10,618 nt of DNA, from assembly GCA_965370715.1 (NCBI GenBank), contig CBDUVQ010000031.1, positions 1-10,618 on the forward strand, written 5' to 3'. This document shows, one piece after another, positions 5,401 to 10,618 of the stretch (its first letter is position 1; each line of letters opens with the position of its first letter). Below the pieces are notes generated by a model. That model did no database searches. It was not told where the DNA came from and saw only the letters and a program-made list of their open reading frames with translations. The stretch is from JAFCBV01 sp965370715. GTDB lineage: Archaea; EX4484-52; B79-G9. Both the position numbers and the translations under genes were made by a program.

Positions 5401-5982
5401 ATGCTTGAAGCCATACTGGACACAAAGGTTAAAGTAAAGATAGCCGTACTTTTTTCAGGAGAAAAAACGCCCATGCATGTTTCACATGTGGCCAGAAAAC
5501 TAGGAATCTCAAAATCAAGAGCTAGTGAATGCCTGAGGGCTTTGGGAAAAAGCGGTTTGCTAACCAGTAGAAAAGTCGGAAAAAGTGTGCTTTACGAAGC
5601 CTCCTCAACAAAACTTGCAAATGCAGTATTCGTTACATTAAGACAAGAAGAAAAGCTCCTTATTGATATTGAAAATAAATTGAAAGGAGAAATAATAAAG
5701 CTTGGACCCATAAGTATCGCAAGATACGGCTCAAGCCTGACTGGCTTGAAAGCGGGAAGCGATGTTGATTTCATATTATTGTTTAAATGCAAGCCAGATG
5801 AGGACAAAATTTACGAAATCTCTGCCCGGCTAAGCGAAGAATACGGCATCAGAATTTCAATCTTCTGGATGAATGTTCGGGAATTTAAGGAAAAGGCAAA
5901 AAAAGGAGAGGAATTTGTCCTTAAAGTAGCTGCCACAAACAAGCTTTTACACGGAAAAAATTTGGAGGAAGTAATATGGTAA
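5401..5982 (+). CDS. Winged-helix/nucleotidyltransferase fusion, probable autoregulating antitoxin (193 aa)
   Basis: Two domains are visible. Residues about 10-70 form a winged helix-turn-helix of ArsR/MarR-like type, with HVSHVARKLGISKSRASECL as the HTH and the wing near SRKVGKSVLYEAS. Residues about 100-190 form an MNT nucleotidyltransferase: G110-S111, nine residues, then D121-V122-D123, and a C-terminal LLHG motif. This is one residue shorter than GSX10DXD, and no clear third carboxylate is seen on the strand RISIFWM, so catalysis may be weak or lost. The gene has its own TATA box and palindromic operator, and overlaps the next (HEPN) start by 7 nt. A DNA-binding antitoxin that represses its own promoter and neutralises the HEPN partner is the likely role. 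Confidence 0.85.
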   Translation: MLEAILDTKVKVKIAVLFSGEKTPMHVSHVARKLGISKSRASECLRALGKSGLLTSRKVGKSVLYEASSTKLANAVFVTLRQEEKLLIDIENKLKGEIIKLGPISIARYGSSLTGLKAGSDVDFILLFKCKPDEDKIYEISARLSEEYGIRISIFWMNVREFKEKAKKGEEFVLKVAATNKLLHGKNLEEVIW

Positions 5983-6066
5983 GAGAAACACGAAAAGAAG
6001 ATGCCTCAAAGTTTCTGAAAAAGGCAGAGGAGTTTTATTCCTCATCCCTTGAAAATTACCAAAAAT

Positions 6067-6272
6067 CATGAAATTTCTACATAATTGGTGAATTTCAAGC
6101 TTTTTAATTGCTGCGTGTCTATACTTCATACGCAATCAAAAACAAATGCTTAATGCATGCGTTTTTGACTCCTCGCAGGCAATAATTCTCGCAAATCATA
6201 CCGCATTGGTTTTGTTGGTTCAGCGGTAAGCTCTCCAACCAACAACTTCGTTCTGAAGAACGGAGTTTCATG
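6067..6272. mobile_element. Hairpin-rich insertion(s) in the HEPN gene, possible MITE or IS200/IS605-derived remnant
   Basis: CATGAAA (6067-6073) and TTTCATG (6266-6272) form a perfect 7-bp terminal inverted repeat. Inside are several stems: TGAAATT/AATTTCA (6069-6075, 6091-6097); TTTTTAATTGC/GCAATCAAAAA (6101-6111, 6132-6142, one mismatch); TTGTTGGTT/AACCAACAA (6212-6220, 6237-6245, perfect); and CTTCGTTC/GAACGGAG (6246-6253, 6258-6265) with a TGAA loop. The last hairpin followed by TTTCA resembles right ends of IS200/IS605 elements. No transposase gene and no clear target duplication are seen. It may be one 206-bp non-autonomous element or two inserts of about 80 bp flanking a HEPN segment. 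Confidence 0.5.
6136..6168. repeat. Inverted repeat crossing the proposed insert/HEPN junction
   Basis: TCAAAAAC (6136-6143) pairs perfectly with GTTTTTGA (6161-6168). An inner ATGC (6146-6149) pairs with GCAT (6155-6158) around TTAAT, with a 2x2 internal mismatch. The left arm also belongs to the alternative stem 6101-6142, so the two folds exclude each other. Confidence 0.55.
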
Positions 6273-6514
6273 GTTGTAGATGGTGCATTCTGCATTTTTA
6301 ATCTCGGAAAAAGAGCGAGCAAGGACCATAGAGAGGCAATATCACTGCATGTTCAGGCCGCATTAAGCAGGGAAAATAAAAAGGAAACCATAGCAGAAGC
6401 TCTTGAAAAAAGAGGAACATTTGGATACACTGAAAAAGAGACAACTGAAAAGGACGCTAACCTGCTTTTGATACGGTCGCGCAGGTTCCTTGACTGGATA
6501 ATATCGAAGATTTA

Positions 6515-6528
6515 TTGAATTAATTCAA
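6515..6528. repeat. 14-bp perfect palindrome at the 3' end of the HEPN remnant
   Basis: TTGAATTAATTCAA is a perfect palindrome that includes the TGA stop of the HEPN C-terminal piece. A T5 run (ATTTTTCC) follows about 30 nt later and may end transcription. At this base composition the palindrome may be chance. Confidence 0.4.
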
Positions 6529-6573
6529 CTACGCGCATTATCCCTTGCTGACCTGATTTTTCCTTAATGATAT

Positions 6574-6608
6574 GTATGCTTCAGCAACCGCATGCATACT
6601 ATATATAC
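6574..6608 (+). promoter_or_regulatory. Promoter of the 1168-aa membrane protein gene, with adjacent inverted repeat
   Basis: The TATA-like ctatatatac (6599-6608) lies about 25-28 nt before the ATG at 6630, implying a leaderless transcript. Just upstream, GTATGC (6574-6579) and GCATAC (6594-6599) form a 6-bp inverted repeat with a 14-nt spacer, a possible regulator site. The repeat is short, so the regulatory role is weakly supported. Confidence 0.55.
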
Positions 6609-6629
6609 CCCCTCGCACAACTTTTTATA

Positions 6630-9600
6630 ATGGGTGCGTCAGCTGCCAATGAAACCATGGGAAGGCTTGTACTTTTTGTAGTGATTCTTGCTATTTCTGC
6701 AACTCTTGCACTCTCCTCAGATGCAAGAAACGCAGTTATGGACATTGCAGAGTATGTTTACGAAAAAATAGCGATCCTGTTCGGTTTTGATGTGTCTGAT
6801 GACAGCAAGACAGCCATAGACTCTACAAAGACTCTTGCCTGTGCAATTGATGTTACAGCATATTGGTCTAGCCAAAATGATAATGATCTTGGAGCGCGGC
6901 TTTCTTATATAGCTGACCCGACTCAACCAGATGCTCCAAAAGACCCAACCCTGTTTAGGGAAGTGGGGGATACACCAGATACACAAGGTCGTTGGTTCGC
7001 GTCCTGTGTCGGGAACGTAGAAACAGGGTATGGCATCTTCAGCTCGAATGCAGTAAAGACAAACTCAGGAGGGCTTCTCGGGAAGCTATCAGAATGGTCG
7101 GGTGGGGGCGATGATAAAATTACAGGAAACCTTTTCGAGGCTCCTGAAAGCTGCAACATATATGGTATAGCTGACTGCTTAAGCGAAGACGGCCCTGCCA
7201 ACACGTATGTGTGCAGTGAGGGTGATGCAAATATCATATGCTGCGAAAAAGATCTAATTGATAAAGACATCTACTGCTGTGATAACGGCTACAAAGATGT
7301 GTCTGGTCAGTGCATGGAAATGAGCACATCTGAGATAGAAGGTGAGGCAGACCAAATAGTTGCAGACCATCCCGGCACAGCAATGAGGTTTGGGAAGACT
7401 GCTGTGGTTTGCGAAATGTATACTCCAGACCCCCCCTCTGGTAAAGAATGCTATAACGTTCCTACTGAGACAGGTTCTAACCTCTTAGGATGGAAAGCAC
7501 TGGCAGAAATACCTTTAGGACTGGGTTATGTAAGTGATGCATACAGTATAACAAATTTAGGTGCGGCTTCTTGTGGTGCTAACCTGGGATGGTCATGTTA
7601 TCGAGTTGATGGATCTACTGGAATCGTGGCAAATCCTCTATGGGCTGCTGCTGTAGATATTGTGCCAGGAACTCTTCTCAAAGCAAATGTGGCGCTTGAT
7701 GATAGTGTTTGTTGGGGTAAAGAATTGAAATGCACAGTAAAGGCGTTTGAGCTGCCGCAGGATGTGGACACAGACATAGGATTGCTTGGAAGTGCTATGG
7801 AATTTGTAGTTCACTGGTTCAGCTGGTACGGGGAACCAAAATATTTGGTATATCATGAGACATTCCCTACAGGACTAGAAGGGATATGGACTTATGACAC
7901 AACGGAAGCAATCCTGACTGTGGCGGCTGTAGGGGGTGCACTTAACGTTGGTCTTAGCCCACTAAAGGTTGGTTATTCTGCATTAAAAGGAACAACAGTC
8001 CATATAATTAAAAACAGAGCACTTCGCGGATCACTTACGAAAGGCGAAAGCGCAGCATATCAATCATTTATCAAACACTATGGCACATCTAAAGTTCTTG
8101 AAAGATACATTATCTCAAAATCAGTTATGGCTCTGGCTGGAAAGGAAGCTGCTGAGGGTGTTTTTATGCAGACCTTCAGGAAGGGTGTTAAGAAGAAAAT
8201 ATTTGACGCAGTAGACAGCCCTCAATTAAAGAACCTTTTGACAGTTCCTAAAGTAAAACAGACTGCACTGCTTGACGACTACGGAAATCTTATTCGAAGC
8301 GAGATTGATATTGATCCCGCTCTTGCCAAACAGCTTGCTAAGGAACGGGGGATTTCAACTGCAGGAATAAATTTTGATGATGTCGCAGATGAGCTTGGGG
8401 CTTTGCGCACACTGAAAATAAGCGGCGACCTGCTGACAGAGGCTGATGCAACGTTAATAAAAGTTGCAATTAAGGAAAAAGTAAAACACAGCGGAGTGTT
8501 TGACAGGCTAATCAAAAAAGACCTGAAGATTGCTGTTGGAAAAGAAGGAAAGATTGAAAGAATGAGACGGTATGTGGGTTTGGGTGGCAGGTCAGCTAAC
8601 TTGAAAAAAGATCTTGCAGACCGGAAAGCAGATGAAATCACAAAAGAAGCGTACAAGGACCTGATGCGCTTTGTTTACGATCTTCCGGGAGATGTCGCAG
8701 ATGATACAACTGCCAGAGGGGCATTCGTAGATATGTACAGCAGGAACTGGAAAGCCCTTTACGACTCACCGGACGGCTCAACAGAAGTCATGGAAGAGCT
8801 CGGCGACCGCGGGCTTTTGCTTGCAAAAGGAATAACCGGGCTTCCTCCAGACGAGGCATTTATTAGCATAACTAAAAGAAAAGCTCTTCTTGGCACAACT
8901 CTTGGGCTAACATATCTTGGAATGCTAAATGAATTCAGCACAGAGAAGTACGGTACCTGCGGCACAGGAACACTTTGCATGCATAAACCGAGACTACTTG
9001 GAGATGATATTGATGACCCCGCAAGCAACAATTTTGCATTCGATCTGGCAAATTCTGTAAAAAGCGCATACAGCGGTCTTGTTATGACTAAAATCAAAGG
9101 AATTACGGGCAGTAGCGTCATGCGCCTTAATCTTATCTCGCCATGTAAAACTGATATTGTCGTTGCGCCAAAGGAAGGCGGGTGCAGTTGCGAAAATTAT
9201 TATGGATCTGATGAAATCGCATACAAGATTGATAAACTAAAGTGCGTGGTGGATATATCCCCTTATACTGAGCCTGACGGTCTTGTAGATACACGACTCA
9301 TAGATTTGTGGGGTCGTATATATACGGAGCCATATATTCCCGTGATTGCACCAGGCGTATGTCCTAATGAAGTAACCGGAACATTCTGGTTCTTTCATGG
9401 ACCAAATACCGCAACTGTAGATCCACACGATTTAAGGCACACTTCTGTAACCGGAACCTTTGATGTCATTACTGCTGTAGAAGACTGGAGCCTAAGAGTT
9501 GATCCATTGATAGATTCTTACGACCGATTTAGTTGCACTCCAGAGCCTGCTGAAGATATGTATGAGGCTCTTGAAAGGTGCTTTGATGAGGAAATCTATG

Positions 9601-10136
9601 AAAGTAATGGCGACCTAAAAAAGCAGTTCAAAGAATGTTACGGACCGGACAGGCCAACAATAAAGGACTGCGACAATGTTGAGCTGAGTGAATCTGCTCA
9701 AGGAAATGCAAAATATACAGAAGATCAAACACCAGTCCACCTTCTTGATGCCAGACCGGTTCCGCTTAACCTAAAGCCAAATGTGCTTGACAATGACCGG
9801 CTCGTACCCGTTGCCGAATGCAGCAACAGCTGGATACCAGATACGTTTATGGACTCAATCAATAAACCATGTATTTTAGCAACTGTTGACAGAAGCAGCA
9901 TGGAATCATATCACGACAGCGGCTTTGGAAGCAACTTCTGCTTAGAAAGCAAAGACGACGCAAATGATTGGATAGAAGGAACCTGTGAGGTCGGAACAAT
10001 AATCGGCTCAGGTGCCCTTATGTTTTTCTCATTTGGGGTTGGAACTCCTATAGCGCTTTTTGTTGTCGGCGCGGGCGGAACAGTATGTACTAAACTGGCA
10101 AACCAGGCAGGACAATGGCCGAATAATCAGTTCTGA
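6630..10136 (+). CDS. Large multi-span surface protein with cysteine-rich outer thirds (1168 aa)
   Basis: The start at 6630 is chosen over an in-frame ATG at 6567 because the TATA box at 6599-6608 would put the transcript start near 6630. Hydrophobic segments lie at about residues 11-28 (RLVLFVVILAISATLAL), 427-452, 751-768 and 1124-1152. About 16 cysteines fall before residue 369 and about 16 after 776, including paired CC motifs (IICCEK, IYCCDN) near 205-222; residues 369-776 have none. The middle is rich in Lys, Arg, Asp and Glu and looks helical. This suggests two disulfide-rich domains outside and a helical domain on the other side of the membrane, by inference. No catalytic motif or known domain is recognised. 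It shares the cysteine-rich, membrane-anchored style of the proteins at the left and may belong to the same surface system. Confidence 0.88.
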   Translation: MGASAANETMGRLVLFVVILAISATLALSSDARNAVMDIAEYVYEKIAILFGFDVSDDSKTAIDSTKTLACAIDVTAYWSSQNDNDLGARLSYIADPTQPDAPKDPTLFREVGDTPDTQGRWFASCVGNVETGYGIFSSNAVKTNSGGLLGKLSEWSGGGDDKITGNLFEAPESCNIYGIADCLSEDGPANTYVCSEGDANIICCEKDLIDKDIYCCDNGYKDVSGQCMEMSTSEIEGEADQIVADHPGTAMRFGKTAVVCEMYTPDPPSGKECYNVPTETGSNLLGWKALAEIPLGLGYVSDAYSITNLGAASCGANLGWSCYRVDGSTGIVANPLWAAAVDIVPGTLLKANVALDDSVCWGKELKCTVKAFELPQDVDTDIGLLGSAMEFVVHWFSWYGEPKYLVYHETFPTGLEGIWTYDTTEAILTVAAVGGALNVGLSPLKVGYSALKGTTVHIIKNRALRGSLTKGESAAYQSFIKHYGTSKVLERYIISKSVMALAGKEAAEGVFMQTFRKGVKKKIFDAVDSPQLKNLLTVPKVKQTALLDDYGNLIRSEIDIDPALAKQLAKERGISTAGINFDDVADELGALRTLKISGDLLTEADATLIKVAIKEKVKHSGVFDRLIKKDLKIAVGKEGKIERMRRYVGLGGRSANLKKDLADRKADEITKEAYKDLMRFVYDLPGDVADDTTARGAFVDMYSRNWKALYDSPDGSTEVMEELGDRGLLLAKGITGLPPDEAFISITKRKALLGTTLGLTYLGMLNEFSTEKYGTCGTGTLCMHKPRLLGDDIDDPASNNFAFDLANSVKSAYSGLVMTKIKGITGSSVMRLNLISPCKTDIVVAPKEGGCSCENYYGSDEIAYKIDKLKCVVDISPYTEPDGLVDTRLIDLWGRIYTEPYIPVIAPGVCPNEVTGTFWFFHGPNTATVDPHDLRHTSVTGTFDVITAVEDWSLRVDPLIDSYDRFSCTPEPAEDMYEALERCFDEEIYESNGDLKKQFKECYGPDRPTIKDCDNVELSESAQGNAKYTEDQTPVHLLDARPVPLNLKPNVLDNDRLVPVAECSNSWIPDTFMDSINKPCILATVDRSSMESYHDSGFGSNFCLESKDDANDWIEGTCEVGTIIGSGALMFFSFGVGTPIALFVVGAGGTVCTKLANQAGQWPNNQF

Positions 10137-10618
10137 ACTTTCAAATTAATGCCGGGAGCGTCCACCCCTCTTACGGGGGTAACTATTGCAATAAAATCAT
10201 TTGCATCACCTAAAGGAATCTCTACAGCATACAGAGGAAGTTCGCCAATTTGTTCTAAAAAAAATCTTTGTGATTCCTCCTTTTGATCTAGTCTCACATT
10301 CAAAATAGCCGCACCCCATTTATCAACAAAATCAGAATCTACTATTGCCGTTAAAATATCGCCATCAATGCCGTAAATCATACCAGCTTCGCCGTTTCCC
10401 GGTTTCAAATGTCGGTAGTTTTCATCCTCATTTTCTCCGACTTTTATGAGCGTGTATTTGTCGGTTTCCTGTGGCAAGTTCATTACAGTGTTGCCAAACC
10501 AATCTTTGCCAATATATGCAGGAAGACCTGCTGCTGCAAGTAGTTCATTATCGTTAGAACTGTTTCCGGAAGAGGTGTTGTCATCTTCGTCGACAGCCTG
10601 CGACGAGTCATCAGCACC
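10127..10618 (-). CDS. Partial gene with acidic Ser/Asn-rich linker and compact C-terminal domain (163 residues visible)
   Basis: The frame is open from the right edge to TGA at 10129-10127, so the internal ATG at 10483 is probably not the start and the 5' end lies beyond the window. The visible N-terminal part is a low-complexity linker rich in D, S and N (DDSSQAVDEDDNTSSGNSSN). It is followed by a domain of about 130 residues without cysteines that alternates strand-like segments (YTLIKVG, AGMIYGIDGDILTAIVD, AAILNVRL) and one helix (EESQRFFLEQIGELPLYAVE). A linker of this kind commonly joins a signal or lipobox region to a secreted domain in archaeal surface proteins, so an extracytoplasmic location is inferred. 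The 3' end overlaps the 1168-aa gene by 10 nt, tail to tail. Family not recognised. Confidence 0.75.
   Translation of the reverse strand, partial: GADDSSQAVDEDDNTSSGNSSNDNELLAAAGLPAYIGKDWFGNTVMNLPQETDKYTLIKVGENEDENYRHLKPGNGEAGMIYGIDGDILTAIVDSDFVDKWGAAILNVRLDQKEESQRFFLEQIGELPLYAVEIPLGDANDFIAIVTPVRGVDAPGINLKVQN

Larger units (their letters stand above)
5976..6518 (+). pseudogene. Disrupted HEPN toxin gene (N-terminal, middle and C-terminal pieces)
   Basis: A HEPN gene broken into pieces. The N-terminus (5976-6068, MVRETRKEDASKFLKKAEEF...) has GGAGGA at 5964-5969 and overlaps the fusion gene by 7 nt, but meets TGA after 31 codons. A middle piece in another frame (about 6149-6196, LNACVFDSSQAIILAN) resembles the helix expected next. 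The C-terminus (open from 6186, first ATG 6270, to TGA 6518) has NLGKRASKDHREAI with R-A-S-K-D-H, the RX4H HEPN motif, and ends in an intact last helix (LLIRSRRFLDWIISKIY). Removing about 80 nt after 6068 and about 82 nt after 6196 would restore one HEPN reading frame. The 82-codon C-terminal ORF could still be translated. The middle piece is recognised from memory of the family, so the two-insertion model is less sure than the disruption itself. Confidence 0.72.

Noticed and set aside
6209..6285. tRNA-like stretch (GGTTCAGCGGTAAGC resembles a D-arm)
   Set aside because: No acceptor stem, anticodon stem or T-arm in the right register; the bases pair instead as a 9-bp hairpin followed by an 8-bp hairpin.
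6119..6322. Minus-strand open frame of 67 codons across the HEPN disruption
   Set aside because: It is the reverse of hairpins and HEPN coding sequence, has no promoter or ribosome site, and has no recognisable composition.
6567..6629. In-frame upstream ATG of the 1168-aa protein at 6567
   Set aside because: It lies upstream of the TATA box at 6599-6608; starting at 6630 fits a leaderless mRNA and places the first hydrophobic segment near the N-terminus.
8279..9121. Minus-strand open frames of 125 and 120 codons inside the 1168-aa gene
   Set aside because: Serine- and proline-rich translations typical of a shadow frame opposite a real gene; no start signals.
10127..10483. Start of the right-hand minus gene at the ATG at 10483
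   Set aside because: The frame stays open for 45 more codons to the window edge with a coherent acidic linker, so the gene is better read as 5'-truncated by the window.
1..10618. CRISPR array or defence effector genes (Cas, restriction) in the window
   Set aside because: No regularly spaced direct repeats and no nuclease or helicase motifs beyond the HEPN proteins were seen.

Overview
This window looks archaeal, probably from a DPANN-type or other poorly sampled lineage, though nothing in it fixes the taxon. The grounds are: TATA boxes (AT-rich runs such as tatttatata, atatatattt, ctatatatac) about 25-30 bases upstream of start codons, implying leaderless or nearly leaderless mRNAs; several short proteins with class III (archaeal prepilin/preflagellin-type) N-termini of the form M-x-(K/R)-K-G followed by one hydrophobic helix; and HEPN-nucleotidyltransferase modules of an archaeal type. 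No rRNA, tRNA or CRISPR array was seen.

Left part (1-4139): two divergent operons of membrane-anchored, pilin-like proteins share a 54-bp promoter region (3141-3194). The minus-strand operon runs 3140->1 and encodes proteins of 47, 95, 585, 66, 150 and 74 aa, then the start of a seventh gene that leaves the window. The plus-strand operon (3195-4139) encodes proteins of 35, 65 and 210 aa. Genes within each operon overlap by 1-4 nt or are separated by a few bases. Nearly all are one hydrophobic helix near the N-terminus plus an extracytoplasmic part, and the larger ones are rich in cysteine. This resembles an uncharacterised archaeal type IV pilus or pseudopilus-like surface complex. The secretion ATPase, platform protein and prepilin peptidase are not in the window.

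Middle part (4140-6518): two HEPN-nucleotidyltransferase (toxin-antitoxin type) modules of opposite gene order. Module 1 is HEPN (4323-4724) overlapping a GSX10DXD nucleotidyltransferase (4717-5322). Module 2 is a winged-helix/nucleotidyltransferase fusion (5401-5982), preceded by a perfect 34-bp palindrome abutting its TATA box, and overlapping the start of a HEPN gene that is broken (5976-6518). The HEPN N-terminus, a probable middle segment and the C-terminus (with an intact RX4H motif) are all present but lie in different frames. They are separated by short hairpin-rich DNA that may be one or two small transposon-derived insertions.

Right part (6519-10618): a large membrane protein of 1168 aa (6630-10136) has its own TATA box. 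Its cysteines are confined to the two outer thirds, and the cysteine-free middle is bounded by hydrophobic segments. Its last 10 bases overlap, tail to tail, a minus-strand gene whose 5' end is beyond the window; the visible part has an acidic, Ser/Asn-rich stretch followed by a compact domain.

The likely theme is a cell-surface apparatus next to a small defence or stability (toxin-antitoxin) island. A functional link between them is not shown by the sequence.
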